Source of the DNA: Desulfosporosinus youngiae DSM 17734
Lineage (GTDB): Bacteria; Bacillota; Desulfitobacteriia; Desulfitobacteriales; Desulfitobacteriaceae
NCBI RefSeq assembly: GCF_000244895.1
Contig: NZ_CM001441.1
Coordinates: forward strand, 620,001-684,000
Length of the DNA: 64,000 nt
Direction: 5' to 3'
Under the pieces are notes generated by a model. It saw only the letters and a program-made list of their open reading frames with translations, was not told where the DNA came from and did no database searches. Made by a program: the position numbers and the translations under genes. Below, piece after piece: positions 10,114 through 17,766 of this stretch; positions within the stretch are counted from its first letter, which is position 1, and each line of letters starts with the position of its first letter.

Positions 10114-10941
10114 ATGACTTATATAGTATTTGATTTGGAATTTAATATGTTTTTTAAATTCAATGAATGGGATTATGCTAATCCCGCCCTGAAAAGCGAA
10201 ATTATTCAGATTGGTGCTGTCAAACTAAACGAGCGTTTAGAGAGCATTGGCGAGTTCAATGCCCTTATTAAGCCCGTAATTTATAAGAGGATTAATCCCT
10301 ATGTTAAGAAGAAAACGACAATTAATACTAAGCAGGTCAAACAAGGAACCCCTTTCGTTCAAACAATCGAGAGCTTCAATTCATGGGTAGGAGAGGACTC
10401 TGTATTATGCTCTTGGGGACATGATGATATTTTAGGTTTAAGGGACAATAGCCGGTTTTTTGGTATGCAGTCATTATCCTTTAATAAGTTTATTAATATT
10501 CAGCAAATTTATATGAAATTTAGGGGTCTAAACAAACAACCGAGTTTAGAAAGCGCAGTGGAAGCCCTGGAAATCGAAAAAACATTGCCCTTTCACCATG
10601 CCTTAAGTGATGCCTTTTATACAGCGGAAATCTTCAAGAAAATCTATGATTTTTCTGAGCAGGTGATCATCAATTGGGAAAAGTTACAGATGGAAAGCGA
10701 AGAAAAGGTTAAAGAGCTGAAAGCCTTATTAGATAAAGTGAATATCACATGTCCGCAATGCGGCAGAGTTTTACAAAAAACGAAGGAAGTTACTAAGGTA
10801 AAAAAATATTTTGCGCAGGGATACTGTGACAGTTGTAACCTTCCTATACGACATATGTCGAGGATTACTAACACTAATGGAGAGTATTCGATTGTATCGA
10901 AGAATTCTATATATAAAGCCGAAACTGCAGTCGATTCATAA
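10114..10941 (+). CDS. DEDDh 3'-5' exonuclease with C-terminal zinc-ribbon-like segment
   Basis: A 275-residue protein with an N-terminal exonuclease domain of the DNA polymerase III epsilon/RNase T/KapD type. ExoI is FDLEFN (D and E metal ligands), ExoII lies around SWGHDD, and ExoIII is HHALSDAFYTAEI (His and Asp). Two cysteine pairs, CPQCG and CDSCN about 29 residues apart, form a zinc-ribbon-like C-terminus, which is uncommon for simple KapD proteins. The ATG at 10114 follows AGAGGAGG; the longer frame from 10027 has no ribosome site. The physiological nucleic acid is unknown. Confidence 0.82.
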   Translation: MTYIVFDLEFNMFFKFNEWDYANPALKSEIIQIGAVKLNERLESIGEFNALIKPVIYKRINPYVKKKTTINTKQVKQGTPFVQTIESFNSWVGEDSVLCSWGHDDILGLRDNSRFFGMQSLSFNKFINIQQIYMKFRGLNKQPSLESAVEALEIEKTLPFHHALSDAFYTAEIFKKIYDFSEQVIINWEKLQMESEEKVKELKALLDKVNITCPQCGRVLQKTKEVTKVKKYFAQGYCDSCNLPIRHMSRITNTNGEYSIVSKNSIYKAETAVDS

Positions 10942-11003
10942 AATCTCATATTAAAGAATTTTTATAACAACCTTCGTTAATGTTAATTTTGACAAAATAA
11001 TCC

Positions 11004-11032
11004 TTGTCAAATAAACGTCGATTCTTTATACT
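11004..11032 (+). promoter_or_regulatory. Sigma-A type promoter of the bza operon
   Basis: TTGTCA at 11004-11009 and TATACT at 11027-11032 with a 17-base spacer, placing the transcript start about 20 bases before the cobalamin aptamer. An alternative -35 TTGACA lies at 10989. Confidence 0.65.
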
Positions 11033-11059
11033 ATACTTAGAAAGTTTTAAAAATTTGAT

Positions 11060-11218
11060 AACTGCAGGTGCCTCATTATGAGGAGAATAGGGAAGTCGGT
11101 GTAAGTCCGATGCGGTCCCGCCACTGTAAACGGGGAGCAAGAAGTAAGTATAACCACGGGGTAATTCCCGGAAGGTGCTTTATCGTGTTGATCCGTAAGC
11201 CAGGAGACCTGCCTGTAG
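11060..11218 (+). promoter_or_regulatory. Cobalamin riboswitch aptamer
   Basis: The conserved blocks of the AdoCbl riboswitch occur in order: GGTGCC with AGGAGAATAGGGAA, GTAAGTCCGATGCGGTCC, CGCCACTGTAAACGGGG, and the 3' block AAGCCAGGAGACCTGCCT. It sits in the leader of the bza operon, so high cobalamin should switch off synthesis of the cobamide lower ligand. This context separates the following ThiC paralogs from true thiamin ThiC, which would normally lie behind a TPP riboswitch. Confidence 0.95.
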
Positions 11219-11272
11219 TTAAGCTGAGTCTACCTTGTCGAAGAACCAAGAGTAGCGTGGATGAGATTATGG

Positions 11273-11315
11273 AAAAGTCTCTAGTCACTGTGTGATTAGA
11301 GGCTTTTTTATTTTA
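11273..11315 (+). terminator. Expression-platform terminator of the cobalamin riboswitch
   Basis: AGTCTCTAGTCA pairs with TGATTAGAGGCT and is followed by TTTTTATTTTAT, 63 bases before the first bza gene. A transcriptional attenuation mechanism is inferred. Confidence 0.85.
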
Positions 11316-11378
11316 TCAATTTTTCAGAATGACTTGGCAAGGTAACAAAAACCAAATAAGAAAGGAGAAGTTAATGAA

Positions 11379-12665
11379 GTGACGTTAATGGAAATGGCCC
11401 AAAGGGGTGAAGAAATTCCACTGTTTTTCTTGATAGCTCAAAATGAACGAATGAATGTGCAACTATTGATGGAACGGGTTGCTAAGGGACAGATTGTTAT
11501 TCCTTATAACCGTCATCACGAGCCCGCACATCCTCAAGGGTTCGGACATGGATTAAGTACTAAGGTTAGTGCCAGCATCGGCCTGGCTTCTGACGAGGAT
11601 AGTCTGGAGGAAGAACTAATTAAAGTGGATGAGGCCATCAGGGCGGGAACGAATGCGATTATGGATTTAAGTACAGCCGGAGATATGGACAAGGCAAGGC
11701 GGGAAATTATCAAAAGAGTACCATTGCCTTTAGGCACACTGCCGGTTTATCAGGCCTTTGCTGAAGCGGTTCAGGCTAAGGGTTCAGCCTTAGCGCTTGT
11801 GCCGGAGGATTTTTTCAGGGTTATGGAACGCCAAGCGGCTGATGGAGTAGATTTTATGGCTTTGCATAGTGCTCTTCATTCCGGTTTATTGAAAACGGCT
11901 AAGAATGATCAGAGAGTCCTTAATCTGGTGAGCCGGGGAGGGTCCTTGCTGATGGGCTGGATGCTTTATCATGATCAGGAAAATTTTTTGTATACGATGT
12001 TCGACCGCATACTGGAAATTGCTAAAAAGTACGAAGTGACCTTAAGTTTAGCAGATGCCATGAGACCGGGTGCAGGTGCCGATTCATTATGCCGTTCCCA
12101 AGCCGAAGAACTCGTCATTTTAGGTGAGTTGGTAAAGCGCAGCAGGGAGGCAGGGGTGCAAATCATGATTAAGGGGCCCGGTCACACTCCACCGAATCAA
12201 ATTGCGGCAACCGTTAAATTAGAAAAACAAGTTTGTCAAGGTGCTCCGTATTTTGTGTTCGGTCCGGTATCGACAGATATTGCTCCAGGATATGACGAAA
12301 TTACCGCAGCTATTGGGGGGGCTATGGCTGGAGCTGCCGGAGCGGACATTCTCTGCTATGTCACACCTGCAGAACATATAGGTTATCCGGATGCTCAGGA
12401 TGTCTACCGGGGGGTGGTGGCTTCACGTATTGCTGCTCACGTCGCTGATCTCGCTAAAGGGTACCCGGGAGCTGAAGATTGGGACCTTAAAATGAGTCAA
12501 GCACGGCGGGATCAGAATGTAGAGGCCCAGAAAACCTTAGCTTTAGATCAGGAAAGGCTTACAGATTTCCACTCAAGTGAAAAACCTTTCTGCCATAAAT
12601 GTGAAAAGGACTGTGCTATGGCTGTGGCCGGCGAGTTCTTTCAAGAACTGCCGTGGGAGTGTTAG
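11379..12665 (+). CDS. bzaA: ThiC-like 5-hydroxybenzimidazole synthase component, BzaA-type
   Basis: A 428-residue ThiC paralog. In anaerobes BzaA/BzaB (or BzaF) rearrange the purine intermediate AIR into 5-hydroxybenzimidazole by radical SAM chemistry. ThiC-family landmarks are present: VSRGGSLLMGW, HDQENFLYTMFD, GPVSTDIAPGYDEIT, CYVTPAEH (metal-binding His) and GPGHTP (second metal His). The C-terminal cluster motif reads CHKCEKDC, that is CX2CX3C. It differs from canonical ThiC in having KGPGH for EGPGH and ADAMRPG for GDAIRPG. Start is GTG 11379 behind AAAGGAGAAG; the stop is TAG. It is first in the cobalamin-riboswitch operon. The A label follows gene order, not phylogeny. Confidence 0.88.
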   Translation: MTLMEMAQRGEEIPLFFLIAQNERMNVQLLMERVAKGQIVIPYNRHHEPAHPQGFGHGLSTKVSASIGLASDEDSLEEELIKVDEAIRAGTNAIMDLSTAGDMDKARREIIKRVPLPLGTLPVYQAFAEAVQAKGSALALVPEDFFRVMERQAADGVDFMALHSALHSGLLKTAKNDQRVLNLVSRGGSLLMGWMLYHDQENFLYTMFDRILEIAKKYEVTLSLADAMRPGAGADSLCRSQAEELVILGELVKRSREAGVQIMIKGPGHTPPNQIAATVKLEKQVCQGAPYFVFGPVSTDIAPGYDEITAAIGGAMAGAAGADILCYVTPAEHIGYPDAQDVYRGVVASRIAAHVADLAKGYPGAEDWDLKMSQARRDQNVEAQKTLALDQERLTDFHSSEKPFCHKCEKDCAMAVAGEFFQELPWEC

Positions 12666-12880
12666 CGCGAGGTTCGAAGTTCGATATAGGGGCAGGATGC
12701 ATCGTGCCCAAGCGAATTCGTTCAGTTGAAGCCGGACTCGTGTCTTAGGGAAGTCTATTCCTTCGCCGCTAAGTATTCTCTGCTTGGAAAGGGGTTTCGG
12801 CGAAGCAGACATAGGGAACAGCCATGGAGAGACGTGGAATCTTAACGCGATAAAATTTAATTAAGAATGGAGAGATTGAA
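12666..12880 (+). other. Intergenic leader between the two ThiC paralogs with alternative helices
   Basis: This 215-base gap inside the bza operon has no supported gene. TTCGCCG (12762-12768) can pair with CGGCGAA (12798-12804), while TCTGCTT (12779-12785) can pair with AAGCAGA (12803-12809). The order A-B-A'-B' with two shared bases means either a pseudoknot-like fold or two competing hairpins. No terminator T-run follows. A role in setting the BzaA:BzaB ratio is possible but only inferred. Confidence 0.4.
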
Positions 12881-14179
12881 ATGACCCAACTTATTAAAGC
12901 GAGACAAGGAATTATTACCCCTGAGGTGGAGAGATTAGCAAAGGTTGAAGGGCTTAGGGCGGATGAGTTAGGTGAGAAGGTCGCTCAAGGCCGAGTCGTG
13001 ATTTTAAAGAACAAGCAACGAAAGAACTCGGTTGCAATCGCGATCGGAGAAGGACTTCGCACCAAAGTAAATGCTAACGTCGGAACGTCGCCTGATTGTG
13101 TGGACTTTTCAGATGAGCTTCATAAAATAAAGGTTGCTATAGCGGCTGGTGCGGATGCCATCATGGAATTAAGCATTGGCGGGGATGTGGATGCCTTTCA
13201 CCGTCAGGTGCTGAATACCTTCACATTACCGATTGGCTCCGTGCCAACCTACCAAACAGGAATGGAAAGCATTGCTAAATACGGAAGCGTCGTGGATATG
13301 AAGGTAGAGGATATGTTCGAGATGATTGAACGTCAGGCCGAGCGCGGCATTGATTTTATGGCGATTCATGCTGCCTTAAATATGTCCATTGTTGAACGAT
13401 TAAAAAATCAAGGACGAATCACAGATATTGTAAGTCGCGGCGGAGCTTTTTTAACGGGCTGGATGTTCCACCATGGGCAAGAAAATCCCCTCTATGCTCA
13501 ATTTGATCGTGTACTTGAGATTTGCAAAAAATATGATGTAACCCTTAGTATTGGCGATGCTATTCGCCCTGGTTGTATCGAAGATTCTCTGGACCGCGCC
13601 CAAGTTCAAGGAGTGGTTGTGGCTGGGGAACTAGTGAAACGGGCCCTGGATGCAGGGGTTCAGGTGATGGTCGAAGGTCCGGGGCATGTGCCGGTGGATC
13701 AAATCCCGGCAACCATCTTACTCCAAAAACAACTCTGTCATCATGTCCCTTATTATATCCTCGGAAATTTGGTCACGGATATCGCGCCGGGATATGACCA
13801 TATTACAGGAGCTATCGGGGCTAATGCCGCGGCCATTGCAGGGGCAGACTTCATATGCTATGTCACACCTGCTGAACATCTTAGACTGCCAACGGCTGAA
13901 GATGTGCACGCGGGAGTCATTGCTACGCGCCTGGCCACCCATGCGGCAGATATAGTTAAAGGTGTTAAGGGTGCCCGGGAATGGGATTTAGCCATGGCTA
14001 AGGCCCGTAAAGCCTTAGATTGGGATAAACAGATTGAGCTGTCAATCGACCCTCCAACAGCCCGGAGAATTCGAGGAGAGCGTAACGAGGAGGGGGCAGA
14101 AGCCTGTTCTATGTGTGGTGGTTTTTGTGCCATGAAATTGGTCGGAGAACACCTTGGAAAAACGGGTGGATGCTGCTAG
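12881..14179 (+). CDS. bzaB: ThiC-like 5-hydroxybenzimidazole synthase component, BzaB-type
   Basis: A 432-residue second ThiC paralog, closer to canonical ThiC than its upstream neighbour: VSRGGAFLTGWMFHHGQENPLY, SIGDAIRPG, VEGPGHVP, TDIAPGYDHIT and CYVTPAEHL are intact. The cluster motif is CSMCGGFC (CX2CX3C), one residue shorter than the CX2CX4C of bacterial thiamin ThiC. The protein ends in a Gly-Cys-Cys tail. BzaA and BzaB are known to act together in other anaerobes to form 5-hydroxybenzimidazole from AIR. ATG start behind ATGGAGAG; stop TAG. Confidence 0.88.
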   Translation: MTQLIKARQGIITPEVERLAKVEGLRADELGEKVAQGRVVILKNKQRKNSVAIAIGEGLRTKVNANVGTSPDCVDFSDELHKIKVAIAAGADAIMELSIGGDVDAFHRQVLNTFTLPIGSVPTYQTGMESIAKYGSVVDMKVEDMFEMIERQAERGIDFMAIHAALNMSIVERLKNQGRITDIVSRGGAFLTGWMFHHGQENPLYAQFDRVLEICKKYDVTLSIGDAIRPGCIEDSLDRAQVQGVVVAGELVKRALDAGVQVMVEGPGHVPVDQIPATILLQKQLCHHVPYYILGNLVTDIAPGYDHITGAIGANAAAIAGADFICYVTPAEHLRLPTAEDVHAGVIATRLATHAADIVKGVKGAREWDLAMAKARKALDWDKQIELSIDPPTARRIRGERNEEGAEACSMCGGFCAMKLVGEHLGKTGGCC

Positions 14180-14289
14180 CAATATAAAATCAAAGCTTTT
14201 GTTTACAAATAAACGTAATGCCGGCCGGGTCAGGAGGTTAATAAGACATTCGCGGGCCGAGCCGGCTCTTTTCAAGGAGGTTGAGGCAT

Positions 14290-14796
14290 GTGAACCAAGT
14301 TGGGGTTATCATGGGAAGTGATTCTGATTATGACGTGATGGAGGAAGCCTTGGAAGTTCTTAGTCAATATGAAGTTTCTTTTGAAGTTATCATTTCTTCC
14401 CCCCAAAGGGCACTGAAACGAACGGTCGATTGGGTGAAAGGGTTTGAAACCCAGGGCGGAAAACTCATTATCGCGGCAGCCGGTTTAGCTGCTCATCTGC
14501 CGGGAGTTGTAGCAGGGGCCACGATTTTACCTGTGATTGGTGTTCCGATGAAGAGCGGTGCCTTGGAAGGAATCGACGCCCTTTACTCCATCGTTCAAAT
14601 GCCCCCGGGAATTCCTGTAGCGACCGTTGGCATCGGTGCCGCCAGAAATGCAGCCTTGCTTGCAGTACAGATTCTGATGAGTCAGGATAGTGCTTTGAGT
14701 TTCAGGCTGAAAGACTATCGGACGACAATGCTGCAGGATATTGAGGCGAAAGACGAAGCGCTGCAAAAGCAGTTAAGTGAAGGGGATTGTGCCTGA
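14290..14796 (+). CDS. PurE paralog lacking the catalytic histidine, bza-operon associated
   Basis: A 168-residue homolog of N5-CAIR mutase/AIR carboxylase PurE. It keeps the phosphate-binding GSDSD, the AAAGLAAHLPGVVAGAT loop and YSIVQMPPGIPVATVGIGAA. The invariant SAHR motif, which holds the catalytic His (E. coli His45), reads SPQR here (codons TCC-CCC-CAA-AGG), and PMHSG is PMKSG. The purine-operon PurE 5 kb downstream retains SAHR and PMHSG and is otherwise very similar, so this is a diverged duplicate. Position inside an AIR-consuming bza operon suggests a role in binding, supplying or channelling AIR; function unproven. GTG 14290 is chosen because AAGGAGG ends nine bases earlier. Confidence 0.85.
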   Translation: MNQVGVIMGSDSDYDVMEEALEVLSQYEVSFEVIISSPQRALKRTVDWVKGFETQGGKLIIAAAGLAAHLPGVVAGATILPVIGVPMKSGALEGIDALYSIVQMPPGIPVATVGIGAARNAALLAVQILMSQDSALSFRLKDYRTTMLQDIEAKDEALQKQLSEGDCA

Positions 14797-14832
14797 CCAG
14801 TCATCTAAATAGTCTGTAGGGAGAGGAACAAG

Positions 14833-16431
14833 ATGGAATTGCAAAGGTTCTTTTGTGGTGAGAGCCCAATGACTTGTTCACAGTTATTTCAGTATAATCC
14901 TCAGGAGGCAGGGCCTCAGTATTTGGAAAATATGGCGACTGGGTACTGGTTTTCTGAGGTGTTGTTTGCGGCGGTTGAGCTGAAGGTTTTTAATCTGATT
15001 GATTCTGAAGGCAGGACAGCTCTTGAAATCGCTGAAGCCCTGGATATGGATCATTCCGGTCTGGACCGTTTTCTTCAGGCCCTCGGGGCCCTGGGGCTAG
15101 TGGTTAGGGATGCGGACTATTATTTTAATACCAGACTTGCCAGTGACTATCTTGTAGCTGGTAAGGGCGGCTACCAAGGCGAATCTATTCTTTGGCGCAA
15201 AAGACTGAGGTCAGGGTGGCAGGACCTTAGCAAATGTCTGAAGGCGGGCGGCAGAGTTGATTTCCCCCTTGAGGACGAGAGTCCGGAGCGATCAGCACAG
15301 CGGATTCGCCGCTACATTAAGGCTATGGATAATGTGGCAAGAACGAAAGTAGAGGAGATTCTGCCTTTTTTTGAGGGACTTGATCTGCAGGGAAAAATAC
15401 TTGATGTAGGAACAGGTTCCGGGTCGATTGCCGGCGGCTTTCTGGAGCGTTTTCCATCTCTGACAGCCACTTTAATGGATCTTAAGCAAGTGCTCGACTA
15501 TACCCGGGAACTGATGGCCGGGAAGGGGCTTGAGGGACGGGTTTCCTACATACCCGCTAATATTTTGGAACCCTGGACTGTCGTCCGGGAAGGGTTTGAC
15601 TTAGTTATTCTCTCAAATATTATTCACGCTTACTCAGAAGAGGAAATTCCGCTGCTCCTCGACCGGGCAGCAAATTGTCTTAAACCAGGAGGGGTTTTGG
15701 TTGTTCATGATTTCTTTCCCGAACACTTTTCGGCTAAAGCTGCATTGCTTGATTTGAATATGTTTATCAATACCTACAATGGCAGAACCTTTTCCGAGAC
15801 TTGGGTCAGGCAACAATTGTCCATGTCAAAACTGTACACAACCGAGCTGATTCCTCTGGAATCTGATACGGCTCTTATCTTCGCAGCGAAAGAGGAGAAG
15901 ACGCTGGCCAGTCTCCGACTGGATGGATTAACTCGTTTAATGGCCGGCATTAAAGCAATGGGATTTGCCCGGGTTCGTCCTATAAATACAGAAACTATTC
16001 ATGTGGCAGACTGGACGGATTTACGCTGTCAGTATGGCTGCGAGAGATATGGACAGGGACATTGCCCGCCCAATAGTCCTACTCCACAAAAAACCAGGGA
16101 GGTTCTCAAGGGTTTTTCTTATGCACTGTTATTAGAGGGAGAACCTTTAGGTGAAAGGTTTCAGAGAAAGGTTTTGGAAGCTGAAAGAGAGGCGTTTTTG
16201 GCGGGATATCACAAAGCCTTTGCCTATTGGGCGGGGCCGTGCGCTCTATGTGTCTCTTGCGCTGTAAGTGCTGCTGATGGGGAATGCCGCAATACACGGG
16301 ATGCCAGGCCCTCTATGGAGGGAGCGGGCATCGATGTCTATGAGACCGTCCGGCGGGCGGGACTTGAACTTCGGATTTTGCGCGACAAGGGCCAGTTTGT
16401 CAGGTATTTTGCCCTGTTGCTATTGGAGTGA
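14833..16431 (+). CDS. bzaC: SAM-dependent O-methyltransferase fused to DUF2284 metal-binding domain, BzaC-type
   Basis: A 532-residue two-part protein. Residues about 25-110 are a winged-helix dimerisation region and about 110-350 a class I methyltransferase (ILDVGTGSGSIAGGF, SNIIHAYSEEE, LKPGGVLVVHDF), as in plant-type/hydroxyneurosporene O-methyltransferases. BzaC methylates 5-hydroxybenzimidazole on oxygen to give 5-methoxybenzimidazole. Residues about 360-532 resemble DUF2284, with cysteine clusters CQYGCERYGQGHCPP and CALCVSCAVSAADGEC suited to a metal or iron-sulfur site. I cannot say whether other BzaC proteins carry this extension. ATG behind GGGAGAGG. Confidence 0.83.
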   Translation: MELQRFFCGESPMTCSQLFQYNPQEAGPQYLENMATGYWFSEVLFAAVELKVFNLIDSEGRTALEIAEALDMDHSGLDRFLQALGALGLVVRDADYYFNTRLASDYLVAGKGGYQGESILWRKRLRSGWQDLSKCLKAGGRVDFPLEDESPERSAQRIRRYIKAMDNVARTKVEEILPFFEGLDLQGKILDVGTGSGSIAGGFLERFPSLTATLMDLKQVLDYTRELMAGKGLEGRVSYIPANILEPWTVVREGFDLVILSNIIHAYSEEEIPLLLDRAANCLKPGGVLVVHDFFPEHFSAKAALLDLNMFINTYNGRTFSETWVRQQLSMSKLYTTELIPLESDTALIFAAKEEKTLASLRLDGLTRLMAGIKAMGFARVRPINTETIHVADWTDLRCQYGCERYGQGHCPPNSPTPQKTREVLKGFSYALLLEGEPLGERFQRKVLEAEREAFLAGYHKAFAYWAGPCALCVSCAVSAADGECRNTRDARPSMEGAGIDVYETVRRAGLELRILRDKGQFVRYFALLLLE

Positions 16432-16437
16432 ATTAAT

Positions 16438-17766
16438 GTGCGTATCTTGATGATCCAAACCCCTTCCGTCGAAGATTTTTCTCAGGAAAGAGTCTATCCG
16501 ATCGGGATTGTCCTTCTGGCCAGTCGCCTTCAAGGGTATGATCATGAAGTCAGTATCTTGGATATGAACCTGGAGAGAGATCCTTATGGAGCGCTGAAGG
16601 AGAAGCTGCTGACATTTCAACCGGAGGGGATTGGTTTATCCCTACGTAATATTGACCCTTTGGGCAATAAAACCAGCTCACTTGTTTCGCCCTTTATTGT
16701 TACGGTTCAGTTGATTGCTGCCGTTCTGCCTCAAGCGTGGTTGATTGCGGGCGGAACCGGCTTTTCTCTCTTTCCGGAACGGCTGATGATGGAGATACCT
16801 GAGTTAGATTACGGAATCGTGGGAGAAGCAGAGATGACATTTCCTGCGCTTCTCCGCTCACTGGACAATCCGCCGTCTTTGCCCGGGCTATGCCGGCGAG
16901 AGGGCCTGAAGGTGCATGTTTCACCGCCTGGGGCTGATTTTGATATGTCGGACTATGTTCCCGCGAATAGGCTGTTACTGGATCCTGTGCTCTACCAAGG
17001 GATTAATAATTACGTTCCCACAATTGGAATAGAAGCCAAACGAGGATGTGCGCTTAACTGTGCTTATTGTGTCTATCCCCGGCTTCAAGGGAGGAGATTG
17101 CGGTGCCGGCCGGCCGGGGCTGTCGTGGATGAAATAGAAGTTCTGCACAAGGATTATGGGATAAAAAGCTTCCATTTTACCGATCCTGTCCTGAACATTC
17201 CCCAGGGTCACCTGGAGGGAATCTGTGAGGAGATACTGCGCAGAAAACTCAGGATTCGCTGGGACGGATTTATGCGGGAAGACCAGCTTAATGAAAAAAA
17301 TGTCGCTTTGTTTGAACGGGCTGGGTGTGAATGTTTTTCCTTTTCCCCCGACGGTTTATGTCAGGAATCCTTGGATAGTCTAAATAAAAACCTTAGTGAG
17401 GCTCAGATTTTGAAAGCGGCAAGCCTTGTTGCCCAAACAGACACGGTAAGCGTCTATCATTTTATGGTCAATGTGCCTGGGGAGACGGAAAAGACCTGTG
17501 AAAAAAGTCTGCGGTTTGTCGAACGGCTTTACGAATTGCACAGCCGGAAAAGGAATTTGGGAACCATCATTTTAAATAATATTCGTATTCTGCCAGGCAC
17601 AGCGATCGAAAGGATGGCCAGGACACAAGGGGTCATTGACGCTGAAACGGATCTGCTCTATCCGACCTATTACAACCCGAAGCCGTTTAATACCTTAAGA
17701 TATAAGTTGGAAACACTTCAGCAGTGCAGAAATGTATTTATGTGGCAGGAGGTGAAGGTAAAATGA
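16438..17766 (+). CDS. bzaD: B12-binding radical SAM methyltransferase, BzaD-type
   Basis: A 442-residue class B radical SAM protein. The N-terminal half is a cobalamin-binding Rossmann domain (MRILMIQTPS start, GLSLRNIDPLG, LIAGGTGFSLFP, YGIVGEAE), and the middle has the radical SAM cysteines CALNCAYC after EAKRG. BzaD is proposed to C-methylate methoxybenzimidazole to 5-methoxy-6-methylbenzimidazole. The assignment to BzaD rests on operon order. GTG start directly after bzaC; its stop overlaps the next start (ATGA). The enzyme itself would need a cobamide, so the operon has an autocatalytic flavour. Confidence 0.8.
   Translation: MRILMIQTPSVEDFSQERVYPIGIVLLASRLQGYDHEVSILDMNLERDPYGALKEKLLTFQPEGIGLSLRNIDPLGNKTSSLVSPFIVTVQLIAAVLPQAWLIAGGTGFSLFPERLMMEIPELDYGIVGEAEMTFPALLRSLDNPPSLPGLCRREGLKVHVSPPGADFDMSDYVPANRLLLDPVLYQGINNYVPTIGIEAKRGCALNCAYCVYPRLQGRRLRCRPAGAVVDEIEVLHKDYGIKSFHFTDPVLNIPQGHLEGICEEILRRKLRIRWDGFMREDQLNEKNVALFERAGCECFSFSPDGLCQESLDSLNKNLSEAQILKAASLVAQTDTVSVYHFMVNVPGETEKTCEKSLRFVERLYELHSRKRNLGTIILNNIRILPGTAIERMARTQGVIDAETDLLYPTYYNPKPFNTLRYKLETLQQCRNVFMWQEVKVK

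Noticed and set aside
12573-12812. Minus-strand 79-residue frame across the bzaA end
   Set aside because: Shadow of bzaA coding sequence without a start signal.
11379-14179. Annotation of the two ThiC-like genes as thiamin pyrimidine synthase
   Set aside because: Tandem duplication, cobalamin rather than TPP riboswitch, and linkage to a methyltransferase and two B12-binding radical SAM genes fit HBI synthase better.
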